Shown here: positions 1-5,522 of the stretch, in pieces | Layout of the letters: every line of letters starts with the position of its first letter | Numbering within the stretch: position 1 is the first letter of the stretch | Assembly (NCBI GenBank): GCA_003563375.1 | Contig: PWSB01000163.1 | Coordinates: 1-5,568 of the forward strand | Reading direction: 5' to 3' | DNA: 5,568 bases | Source: Actinomycetota bacterium | GTDB taxonomy: Bacteria > Actinomycetota > Humimicrobiia > Humimicrobiales > Humimicrobiaceae | Notes under the pieces: model-generated | What the model was told of the DNA's origin: nothing | The model's database searches: none | What the model saw: only the letters and a program-made list of their open reading frames with translations | Made by a program: the position numbers and the translations under genes

Positions 1-730
1 AGAGGTCTATTCTGAAAAAATAAGCAAAGACGAGGACATAAAGGGGTTGCTTAAAGAAAAAATAGAAAAGATATTGAAAACAGATAATGAGACCAGGCTA
101 AAAGAGGCCTCAGAAAATAAACCAGCGGTCTATCTTATTGTAGGAGTAAATGGTGTGGGCAAGACCTCTACCTTGGCTAAATTGGCAAATATGCTCCAAA
201 ACAAAGGTAAAAAAGTGATTATTGCAGCCGCGGATACCTACAGGGCTGCGGCAATCGAACAGCTTAAGGCTTATGCCCAAAGGCTTGGCATAGATATGGT
301 CAGCCATCAAAGGGATTCGGACCCCGGAGCTGTGGTGTATGACAGCATAGAAAAAGCCAAGGCAAAGGATATGGATCTTGTGCTGGTGGATACAGCCGGC
401 AGGATGCAGACCTCTTATAACCTTATGGAAGAATTAAAGAAGGTAAAAAGGGTGGTGTGTAAGAAAAATAACAGGGATCCCGATGAAATACTCATGGTAA
501 TAGATTCGACAACCGGGCAGAATGCGATACACCAGGCAACTATTTTCCATAAAGCCCTGGATGTAACCGGGATCGCCCTGACCAAGACAGACGGCACATC
601 GAAGGGAGGGATCCTTTTGAGCATAAAAGATGAGCTGGGATTGCCTATAAAAATAGTGACCTGTGGGGAAAAAATAGAGGATATTTCCCATTTTGATCCA
701 AAGCATTATGTTAATATGCTAATAGCTTGA
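1..730 (+). CDS. ftsY: Signal recognition particle receptor FtsY, C-terminal NG GTPase domain (5' partial)
   Basis: FtsY is the membrane-associated SRP receptor; it pairs with Ffh through twinned GTPase domains to hand nascent-chain ribosomes to the Sec translocon. The frame is open from base 2 to the TGA at 728-730 with no stop before it, so the gene begins upstream of the window and the TTG at 47 is an internal leucine. The 242 visible residues contain the G1 P-loop GVNGVGKTS (bases 143-169), the insertion-box motif DTYRAAA, G3 DTAGRM, the FtsY-type STTGQNA, G4 TKTDGTSKGG and the closing GEKIEDISHFDP. The family usually has TKLDG, so the middle Thr is a small variation. These motifs match FtsY rather than Ffh, and no M domain follows. 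The acidic N-terminal region, if present, lies outside. The stop codon overlaps the ribosome site of ffh, so the two SRP GTPases are probably co-expressed. Confidence 0.97.
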   Translation, partial: EVYSEKISKDEDIKGLLKEKIEKILKTDNETRLKEASENKPAVYLIVGVNGVGKTSTLAKLANMLQNKGKKVIIAAADTYRAAAIEQLKAYAQRLGIDMVSHQRDSDPGAVVYDSIEKAKAKDMDLVLVDTAGRMQTSYNLMEELKKVKRVVCKKNNRDPDEILMVIDSTTGQNAIHQATIFHKALDVTGIALTKTDGTSKGGILLSIKDELGLPIKIVTCGEKIEDISHFDPKHYVNMLIA

Positions 731-737
731 GGAGGTG
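730..737 (+). promoter_or_regulatory. Strong ribosome binding site of ffh, overlapping the ftsY stop
   Basis: AGGAGGTG lies 7 nt before the ATG at 745 and is near-perfectly complementary to the 3' end of 16S rRNA. Its first base is the last base of the ftsY TGA, so ribosomes finishing ftsY stop on top of the ffh initiation site. This supports the ffh start and suggests coupling. Confidence 0.9.
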
Positions 738-744
738 AATAATT

Positions 745-2073
745 ATGTTTGATTTTATAAATTCAAAATTTGAAGAATTATTCTACAAAATTAAAAATAA
801 AGGCAAATTGAGCCCCGGCGACCTAGACAGTTCCTTCAGGGAGATAAAACTTGCCCTTCTTGAGGCTGACGTTAATTTTAAGGTGGTAAAGGAGTTCCTT
901 GAAAATTTAAAAAAGAAAGCTATGGGAGAAAAGGTCACTGAAAGCCTCACTCCATACCAGCAAGTGGTAAAGATCGTAAATGATGAGATCACCAATATGC
1001 TGGGCAGCTCCACCGCAAAATTAAACCTGGCCGGCAAGCCGCCCACGGTAATAATGATGGTAGGGCTCCAGGGGACAGGAAAGACTTCAGCGGTGGTAAA
1101 ACTTGCAAATTTTATTAAAAAAGAATACGGGAAAAAAGTCTCAGTGGTCGCTTCCGACATATACAGGCCTGCGGCTGTAGACCAGCTAAGGGATATGTCC
1201 GGGCCCATAGGGGTGGATGTGTACTGGGAAAAAGATTCCAATCCTGTAGACATCTCCCAGAGGGGGGTTCAGAAGTTTAAAAAACAGGGCAGCGATGTAG
1301 TGATCATTGATACAGCCGGCAGGCTGCATATAGATGATAAGATGATGGATGAGATCGGTAATATAAAGCGGGCAGTAAAACCCCATCAGGTATTTCTGGT
1401 ACTTGATGCAATGACCGGGCAGGAAGCCGTAAATATTGCTTCCAGTTTCAATTCCAGGGTGGAATGTGACGGCATCATCCTTACCAAGCTTGACAGCGAT
1501 ACCAGGGGAGGGGCAGCTCTTTCTGTTTATTATGTAACCAAAAAACCCATAAAATTTATGTCCACCGGAGAAAAAATATCAGATTTTGAAGTATTCCACC
1601 CTGACAGGATAGCTTCAAGGATATTAGGCATGGGAGACATAATGACCTTGGTAGAGGAGGCAGAAAAGAACATAGACCAGAAAAAAGCTAAAAGGTTTGA
1701 AGAAAGGATAAGGAAGAATGAGCTGGATTTCGAAGATTTTGTGGACCAGATAAAAAGCTTAAAGAAAATGGGCTCCCTGGAAAAGATTTTTTCAATGCTG
1801 CCCATGGCTGGGAACAAGATGTTTAAAAATATCAATCTCAATGATTCTCAGCTCAAACCCGTTGAAGCTATAATAAGCTCTATGACCAAACAGGAAAGAA
1901 GGAAGCCTGAAATCATAGGCGGGAGCAGGAAGAAAAGGATAGCAAAAGGTAGCGGTACATCAGTTTCCGAAGTGAATAGACTGCTTAAGCAGTTTTCGAG
2001 CACGAAAAAGATGCTTAAACAGTTTTCGGGTATGGACCAGGATGCAGGTTTTCCATTTAATAAAATAAAGTAA
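745..2073 (+). CDS. ffh: Signal recognition particle protein Ffh (SRP54 homologue)
   Basis: Ffh binds 4.5S/6S SRP RNA and hydrophobic signal sequences on nascent chains, then docks with FtsY at the membrane. The 442-residue product has the full N-G-M layout and a normal length. The N domain (about 1-90) contains the usual ALLEADVNFKVVKEF helix. The G domain shows G1 GLQGTGKTS (107-115), DIYRPAAVDQL (138-148), G3 DTAGRL (189-194) and G4 TKLDSDTRGGAAL (247-259). The methionine-rich M domain (about 295-442) has GMGDIMTLVEEA, the finger-loop stretch around 340-360, and the RNA-binding block with ERRKPEII, SRKKRIAKGSG and EVNRLLKQF (385-417). The usual TKLDG has Ser for Gly. The ATG at 745 is fixed by the ribosome site at 730-737. 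ftsY ends 14 bp upstream with no ylxM between. The SRP RNA gene is not in the window. Confidence 0.98.
   Translation: MFDFINSKFEELFYKIKNKGKLSPGDLDSSFREIKLALLEADVNFKVVKEFLENLKKKAMGEKVTESLTPYQQVVKIVNDEITNMLGSSTAKLNLAGKPPTVIMMVGLQGTGKTSAVVKLANFIKKEYGKKVSVVASDIYRPAAVDQLRDMSGPIGVDVYWEKDSNPVDISQRGVQKFKKQGSDVVIIDTAGRLHIDDKMMDEIGNIKRAVKPHQVFLVLDAMTGQEAVNIASSFNSRVECDGIILTKLDSDTRGGAALSVYYVTKKPIKFMSTGEKISDFEVFHPDRIASRILGMGDIMTLVEEAEKNIDQKKAKRFEERIRKNELDFEDFVDQIKSLKKMGSLEKIFSMLPMAGNKMFKNINLNDSQLKPVEAIISSMTKQERRKPEIIGGSRKKRIAKGSGTSVSEVNRLLKQFSSTKKMLKQFSGMDQDAGFPFNKIK
1982..2030 (+). repeat. Short imperfect direct repeat inside the ffh M domain
   Basis: The 19-base unit at 1982-2000 (starting TGCTTAAGCAG) recurs at 2012-2030 with 17 of 19 bases identical, offset by 30 bp (exactly ten codons). 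It encodes LLKQFSS and then MLKQFSG at the end of the RNA-binding part of Ffh. This region of the family normally has two related Leu/Met-rich turns, so the similarity may be inherited protein periodicity rather than a recent duplication. Confidence 0.6.
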
Positions 2074-2083
2074 TAAAATAATT

Positions 2084-2111
2084 TTGCAAGATGTTAATAA
2101 AAATATATAAT
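2084..2111 (+). promoter_or_regulatory. Predicted sigma70-type promoter for the rpsP-rnhB genes
   Basis: TTGCAA at 2084-2089 (4 of 6 to the -35 consensus) is followed after 16 bp by a perfect TATAAT at 2106-2111. Transcription would start near A2118, leaving a leader of about 35 nt before the rpsP start at 2153. It sits in the A+T-rich gap after ffh (2074-2152), the largest untranslated gap between genes in the window. A+T-rich DNA gives chance -10 matches, but the spacing and place before a ribosomal protein gene support it. There is no clear terminator between the ffh stop and this promoter, so read-through from ftsY-ffh is likely as well. Confidence 0.6.
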
Positions 2112-2137
2112 AATTAGACAATCGGATATTTTGTAAC

Positions 2138-2143
2138 AGGAGG
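2138..2143 (+). promoter_or_regulatory. Ribosome binding site that decides the rpsP start
   Basis: AGGAGG lies directly against the in-frame TTG at 2144, leaving no spacer, so that codon cannot be the start. It lies 9 nt before the next in-frame TTG at 2153, which gives the normal bS16 N-terminus. Confidence 0.88.
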
Positions 2144-2152
2144 TTGAAAGTA

Positions 2153-2410
2153 TTGAGCGTAAAAATTAGGTTGACCAGGATAGGTTTTAAGAAAAAGCCA
2201 TTTTATAGGATTGTAGTGGCTGACAGCAGGTCTCCAAGGGATAGCAAGATCATTGACAACATTGGGACATATGATCCTAAAACGGAGCCTTCAAAAGTAG
2301 AGATAGACAAGGAAAAAGCGCTAGACTGGATAAAAAAAGGAGCCAAGCCCACAAATACGGTCCAAAAGCTTTTCGAAAAACTTAAGATAATCAGTAGTGA
2401 CAACAAATAA
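2153..2410 (+). CDS. rpsP: 30S ribosomal protein bS16
   Basis: bS16 is a small basic protein of the 30S subunit that stabilises the 5' domain of 16S rRNA during assembly. From the TTG at 2153 the product is 85 residues and begins SVKIRLTRIGFKKKPFYR after the initiator, the standard bS16 opening. The conserved RIVVADSRSPRD, IGTYDP and the late GAKPTNTVQKL follow in order, and the length is typical. The upstream in-frame TTG at 2144 would add three residues but abuts the AGGAGG, so 2153 is preferred; a TTG start with a very strong ribosome site is notable for an abundant protein. It is the first gene after the predicted promoter at 2084-2111, and khpA follows 15 bp later. Confidence 0.97.
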   Translation: MSVKIRLTRIGFKKKPFYRIVVADSRSPRDSKIIDNIGTYDPKTEPSKVEIDKEKALDWIKKGAKPTNTVQKLFEKLKIISSDNK

Positions 2411-2414
2411 AACT

Positions 2415-2420
2415 GGAGGT
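2415..2420 (+). promoter_or_regulatory. Ribosome binding site of khpA supporting a GTG start
   Basis: GGAGGT ends 5 nt before the GTG at 2426, inside the 15-bp gap after rpsP. It supports GTG rather than any later codon as the start. Confidence 0.85.
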
Positions 2421-2425
2421 CAATT

Positions 2426-2659
2426 GTGAAAGAACTACTCGAGTACATGGTAAAAGAACTGGTAGATAACCCTGAAGAAGTTCAAATTACCGAAGAGGAG
2501 GAGGACGAAAAAACAGTTATTTTTAAATTGAAGGTAGCTGAAGAGGACCTGGGCAAAGTAATTGGCAAGAAAGGGAGAACTGCAAATGCTCTACGAGTAG
2601 TCATGAGGGCCGCTTCCGCTAAAAGAGGAAAATCATCTATAGTAAAAATATTAGATTGA
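2426..2659 (+). CDS. khpA: KH-domain RNA-binding protein KhpA (YlqC family)
   Basis: This 77-residue protein is a single KH domain of the KhpA/YlqC family, which binds RNA, often with the Jag/KhpB partner, and has been linked to cell-shape control and RNA regulation in Gram-positive bacteria. The N-terminus with LLEYMVKELVDNPEEV is typical, an acidic stretch (EEEED, 23-27) follows, and the RNA-binding GxxG loop is GKKG at residues 47-50 within KVIGKKGRTANALR. The length is normal. The start is GTG at 2426, supported by GGAGGT 5 nt before it. Its place between rpsP and rimM is the usual one in many bacteria and points to a translation-linked role. No KhpB gene is in this window. The precise RNA targets cannot be inferred. 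Confidence 0.93.
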   Translation: MKELLEYMVKELVDNPEEVQITEEEEDEKTVIFKLKVAEEDLGKVIGKKGRTANALRVVMRAASAKRGKSSIVKILD

Positions 2660-2696
2660 TGCTTAATATTTAAATATATTGGCTAGGCATTACAAA

Positions 2697-3191
2697 ATGT
2701 CTTTAAGAATAGTTGGGATAATCGGCAAACCGCATGGAACTAGAGGAGAAGTGACTGTGAGATGGATCACCGATTATCCCGAAACCATTAAAAAGGGCGA
2801 TACTCTTTTTGTCCTTGATGGCAAAAAAAAGCTTACGGTAGAAAGCATAAGGCAAAAACAGGTAAAAGGGAAAAAAATACCCCTGGTCAAATTCACTGAA
2901 TTTAATCATGACCAAGCACAGGAATACAACCAGGAATATATATGGAGAGCTGATACCCCTGAACTTGAACAAGACCATTTTTGGCTTGATGACCTCCCCG
3001 GCTGTGATGTGTACGATAAAGAGACATTTATAGGGACAGTAAGACAGGTACTGGACTGTCCGGCTAATCAGGTCCTGGTGGTAGAGGATAAGGGCAGGTC
3101 TACAATGATCCCTTTCATAGAAACATATATAAAGGAAGTAGATCCTGCCAGCAGAAGAATAACCCTTAAAAAATTACCAAAATATATCTAG
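2697..3191 (+). CDS. rimM: Ribosome maturation factor RimM
   Basis: RimM helps mature the 3' (head) domain of 16S rRNA in the 30S subunit, binding through uS19. The product is 164 residues from ATG 2697, a normal length. The N-terminal beta-barrel domain opens with IVGIIGKPHGTRGEVTV (5-21), the family signature. The C-terminal PRC-barrel starts near FWLDDLPG (95-102) and has the PANQVLVV and IPFIETYIKEVD (138-149) strands. An in-frame TTG at 2679 would add six residues, but it has no ribosome site; ATG 2697 has a weak TAGG 9 nt before it and gives the standard N-terminus. The 37-bp gap after khpA is very A+T-rich and holds the 12-bp palindrome ATATTTAAATAT (2666-2677). A run of eight A lies at 2823-2830 within the gene, but the frame is intact. 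trmD follows after 11 bp. Confidence 0.95.
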   Translation: MSLRIVGIIGKPHGTRGEVTVRWITDYPETIKKGDTLFVLDGKKKLTVESIRQKQVKGKKIPLVKFTEFNHDQAQEYNQEYIWRADTPELEQDHFWLDDLPGCDVYDKETFIGTVRQVLDCPANQVLVVEDKGRSTMIPFIETYIKEVDPASRRITLKKLPKYI

Positions 3192-3202
3192 GTTTTTTGC
3201 AT

Positions 3203-3895
3203 ATGGTCATAAATATAATAACCATATTTCCAAAAATGTTTGAAAATATTTTTGAATACGGGATATTAAAAGAAGCTTTTTCCAAAAACCTCTGCAAGGT
3301 CAATATTTTCGATCTAAGGGATTTTAGTGAGGACAGGCACCGGAAGGTGGATGACCGTCCATACGGGGGCGGAGCAGGGATGGTGCTGACGCCCGGCCCC
3401 CTAGACAGGGCAATAAATTTTATAAAGTCCGGAAAGGCACACAAACAGGGGCAAAAAACTATATTGCTAACCCCCAAAGGCAATATGTTAAAACAAAGGA
3501 TGATAAAAGAGCTTTCTCTGGTAGAAAATATAATACTTGTCTGTGGAAGGTATGAAGGTGTGGACCAGCGCGTAATAGACCTTGATATCGATCTGGAGAT
3601 ATCCATAGGGGATTATGTGCTCTCAGGAGGGGAAATACCGGCGATGGTCCTCCTGGACGGAATAATAAGGCTTCTTCCTGGTGTAATAGGAAAAAGAGAA
3701 TCATTGGCCGCTGAATCCTTTGAGAATAACCTTTTGGATTACCCCCAGTACACCAGGCCTTTTGAATATAAGGGGCTCAAGGTCCCTGAAATACTTTTGA
3801 GCGGAGACCATCAGAAAATTAAGAAATGGAGAGAGCAAAAGGCCTCAGAGATCACCAGAAAAAGAAGGCCTGATCTATTTGACAAAAAAACTTAA
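3203..3895 (+). CDS. trmD: tRNA (guanine-N1-)-methyltransferase TrmD
   Basis: TrmD uses S-adenosylmethionine to methylate N1 of G37, next to the anticodon of several tRNAs, preventing +1 frameshifts; it works as a dimer with a trefoil-knot SPOUT fold. The 230-residue product begins MVINIITIFPKMF, has DDRPYGGGAGM, the cofactor-pocket motifs CGRYEGVD (114-121) and SIGDYVLSGGE (135-145), the conserved Arg in IIRLLPG (R156), and the tRNA-binding LLDYPQYTRP and LLSGDH blocks. The position equivalent to the catalytic Asp169 of E. coli (ATEDSF) reads LAAESF, so E171 (bases 3713-3715) replaces it; the stretch aligns without gaps. ATG 3203 is chosen over TTG 3197 because it gives the family N-terminus and has a weak CTAGG about 10 nt upstream. 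The reading frame is otherwise complete. rplS lies 53 bp downstream, the usual neighbour. Confidence 0.97.
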   Translation: MVINIITIFPKMFENIFEYGILKEAFSKNLCKVNIFDLRDFSEDRHRKVDDRPYGGGAGMVLTPGPLDRAINFIKSGKAHKQGQKTILLTPKGNMLKQRMIKELSLVENIILVCGRYEGVDQRVIDLDIDLEISIGDYVLSGGEIPAMVLLDGIIRLLPGVIGKRESLAAESFENNLLDYPQYTRPFEYKGLKVPEILLSGDHQKIKKWREQKASEITRKRRPDLFDKKT

Positions 3896-3948
3896 ATTTC
3901 TTATATTTGTTTAGTTTGATTAAAACAATTTATACAGGTTGGTGAAAA

Positions 3949-4290
3949 ATGAATACCCTTGATAAGCTTGAGAACAAATATATGAAAACGGATCTGCCGG
4001 ATTTTAAGCCCGGAGACAAGGTGAGTGTCAGCATAAGGATCAGCGAGGAGAACAAAGAAAGAATACAGGTCTATGAAGGCATAGTGATAAAAAGGCAGGG
4101 AAGCGGATTAAATGAGACATTTACGGTAAGAAAAATCTCTTTTAACAATGTAGGTGTCGAAAGGACATTTCTTTTAAATTCTCCAATCATACAATCTATC
4201 ACCAGGATGCAAGAGGGCAAGGTAAGAAGAGCCAAACTTTATTATCTAAGAGACAAAATAGGTAAAAAATCCAGGATAAAAACTAAATGA
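3949..4290 (+). CDS. rplS: 50S ribosomal protein bL19
   Basis: bL19 sits at the 30S-50S interface of the large subunit. The 113-residue product has the full family pattern: the opening LDKLENKYMKTDLPDFKPGD, ERIQVYEGIVIKR (37-49), FTVRKIS (58-64), GVERTF (69-74) and KVRRAKLYYLR (91-101), ending in GKKSRIKTK. The loop after RKIS is FNNVGVERT, one residue longer than the usual five-residue Y/N-G-V-G-V spacing before ERT. The following TFLLNSP has Leu and Asn where the family usually has TFPxHSP. The start is ATG 3949 with a weak GGTG 4 nt or AGG 10 nt upstream. The gap after trmD (3896-3948) shows no terminator and no convincing promoter. lepB follows 7 bp after the stop. Confidence 0.96.
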   Translation: MNTLDKLENKYMKTDLPDFKPGDKVSVSIRISEENKERIQVYEGIVIKRQGSGLNETFTVRKISFNNVGVERTFLLNSPIIQSITRMQEGKVRRAKLYYLRDKIGKKSRIKTK

Positions 4291-4297
4291 TGCATTG

Positions 4298-4822
4298 ATG
4301 ACCAAAAAAAGAGCATTCAGAGAGTTTATTAGTTATCTCGTAGTGATAATAATCGCTGTTGCTTTTTCACTGACCATCAGGATATTTGTCTTCGAACCAT
4401 TTGTGGTACCTACTCCGTCAATGGAACCCGCCCTGCTTGTCGAAGACAAGGTTATAGTAAACAAGCTGTCATACAGGTTTGCGCAGGTAAAAAGGGGGGA
4501 CTTGGTCGTATTCCGTTCTCCCACAGGGGAGGGAAAGGACCTGGTTAAAAGGGCTGTAGGCCTGCCGGGTGAAGAAATAACCCTTACCCTTGATGGAGAG
4601 GTGTACGTAAACGGGCATCTTCTTTATGAGGAATACGTTCAAGACTCAAATACAGTCTACAATGATGATTCAATCATACTTTCAGATGATGAGTTTTTTG
4701 TGCTGGGAGATAACCGGAATAACAGCCTGGATAGCAGATTTTTCGGGCCGGTTGACCAGAAAGAGATATTTGGTAAACTTGTTATCATATACTGGCCTCC
4801 CCATAGAATAAAAAAAGTATAA
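4298..4822 (+). CDS. lepB: Signal peptidase I (type I, LepB/SipS class)
   Basis: This membrane protease cleaves signal peptides from exported preproteins on the outer face of the cytoplasmic membrane, using a Ser/Lys dyad. The 174-residue product has a short basic N-terminus (TKKRAFREF), one transmembrane helix (about 12-32), then the catalytic motif PTPSMEPALL with Ser41, KVIVNKLSYR (51-60), the Lys motif DLVKRAVGLPGE with Lys84, and box E GDNRNNSLDSRFFGPV (137-152). Length and a single anchor fit the Gram-positive-type enzymes rather than the longer two-anchor E. coli form. ATG 4298 is preferred; the adjacent TTG at 4295 would add one residue. No Shine-Dalgarno is visible, so translation is probably coupled to rplS, whose stop lies 7 bp upstream. 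rnhB begins 1 bp after its stop. Its operon links export with ribosome synthesis, as does ffh upstream. Confidence 0.96.
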   Translation: MTKKRAFREFISYLVVIIIAVAFSLTIRIFVFEPFVVPTPSMEPALLVEDKVIVNKLSYRFAQVKRGDLVVFRSPTGEGKDLVKRAVGLPGEEITLTLDGEVYVNGHLLYEEYVQDSNTVYNDDSIILSDDEFFVLGDNRNNSLDSRFFGPVDQKEIFGKLVIIYWPPHRIKKV

Positions 4823-4823
4823 A

Positions 4824-5447
4824 ATGAATCTGCAAGAAATTAAAAGGCTATCGAATCTCTGTATTTTCGAAGACCATCTCTACAGTTCGGGCTACAGTTA
4901 TATTGCTGGTTTGGACGAGGTGGGAAGAGGCTCGCTTGCAGGGCCCCTGGTGGCGGTAGCGGTAATACTGGACAGGAAAAAACTTTTTATAGAGAAGATC
5001 GATGATTCAAAAAATATGGATGCATCTACAAGGAAAAAACTCTGTAAGATTATATTAAACAGTTGTGTTTGCTGGTCCGTTGCCGAGGTCTCCCCCCAAC
5101 AGATAGATGATATCAATATACTCAATGCCAATATATTAGCCTTCAGCAAGGCTGTATCCAAACTCCGAATAAAGCCTGATTTTATTATTTCTGATTATTT
5201 TCAAAGTGATTTTGGTATTGAATCTATGCCTCTTGTAAAAGGTGAGAGCTTAAGCGTCTCGATTGCAGCCGCCTCCATAATAGCTAAAGTGACCAGGGAT
5301 AATATGATGATAGGGATGGGAAAGCTATATCCTGAATACGGCTTCAGTTACAACAAAGGTTACGCTACAAAAAAACACCTCCTTTCCCTTCAGAAATACG
5401 GACCCTGCCATATACACAGATTAAGCTATACGGGAGTTTTGACCTAA
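4824..5447 (+). CDS. rnhB: Ribonuclease HII (RNase HII)
   Basis: RNase HII removes single ribonucleotides embedded in DNA and RNA from RNA-DNA hybrids, with two metal ions. The 207-residue product has the active-site opening AGLDEVGRGSLAGP with Asp31 and Glu32, and the GRG (34-36) and Tyr180 (NKGYATKKH) that sense the 2'-OH at the junction. The third carboxylate is Asp124 in IISDYFQ. The fourth normally lies in KGD (D124 of Thermotoga maritima, 17 residues after D107); here the same spacing leads to KGE, so it is Glu141 (bases 5244-5246). SIAAASIIAKVTRD and the closing HRLSYTGVL are conserved, and the length is normal for the family. The ATG lies 1 bp after the lepB stop with no visible Shine-Dalgarno, so it is probably coupled. 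It seems to be the last gene of the plus-strand run. Confidence 0.95.
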   Translation: MNLQEIKRLSNLCIFEDHLYSSGYSYIAGLDEVGRGSLAGPLVAVAVILDRKKLFIEKIDDSKNMDASTRKKLCKIILNSCVCWSVAEVSPQQIDDINILNANILAFSKAVSKLRIKPDFIISDYFQSDFGIESMPLVKGESLSVSIAAASIIAKVTRDNMMIGMGKLYPEYGFSYNKGYATKKHLLSLQKYGPCHIHRLSYTGVLT

Positions 5448-5466
5448 GTATTTGACTAAATGAATA

Positions 5467-5507
5467 TTTGCCCATATAATAAACAAATGGTCTCCTTGAT
5501 GGGCAAA
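5467..5507. repeat. 9-bp perfect inverted repeat, possible terminator between rnhB and a convergent gene
   Basis: TTTGCCCAT at 5467-5475 is the exact reverse complement of ATGGGCAAA at 5499-5507, with a 23-nt loop. It starts 20 bp after the rnhB stop. A U-rich tract is weak on either strand (AAAAAATCTTTT follows on the plus strand, TATTCATTT on the minus strand), and the loop is long, so it is not a textbook intrinsic terminator. The position, just after the last gene of a run, is what suggests one. Confidence 0.45.
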
Positions 5508-5522
5508 AAAATCTTTTATATC

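Noticed and set aside
47..49. TTG at 47 as the start of ftsY
   Set aside because: The frame stays open back to base 2 with FtsY-like charged residues, no ribosome site precedes it, and starting here would cut the N domain.
783..1253. Long minus-strand open frame opposite ffh (156 codons), and similar ones opposite trmD and ftsY
   Set aside because: They are shadows of well-recognised genes, with no ribosome sites and hydrophobic/Ser/Phe-rich composition typical of antisense to Lys/Glu-rich coding DNA.
2666..2677. 12-bp palindrome ATATTTAAATAT between khpA and rimM
   Set aside because: It is pure A/T in an A+T-rich gap, where such palindromes arise by chance; there is no second copy, no flanking box, and no loop for a terminator.
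2823..2830. Run of eight A in rimM as a programmed slippage site
   Set aside because: The frame is intact through the full RimM domain set, there is no alternative product in the shifted frame, and A-runs are common in this Lys-rich coding sequence.
3907..3936. Possible promoter before rplS (TTGTTT, 18 bp, TATACA)
   Set aside because: The -35 matches only 3 of 6 and the -10 only 4 of 6, and the predicted start would fall within a few bases of the ATG at 3949, leaving no room for the ribosome site.
4626..4811. Plus-strand 61-codon frame inside lepB
   Set aside because: It lies wholly within the conserved Lys/box E region of lepB in another frame and has no ribosome site or recognisable motif.
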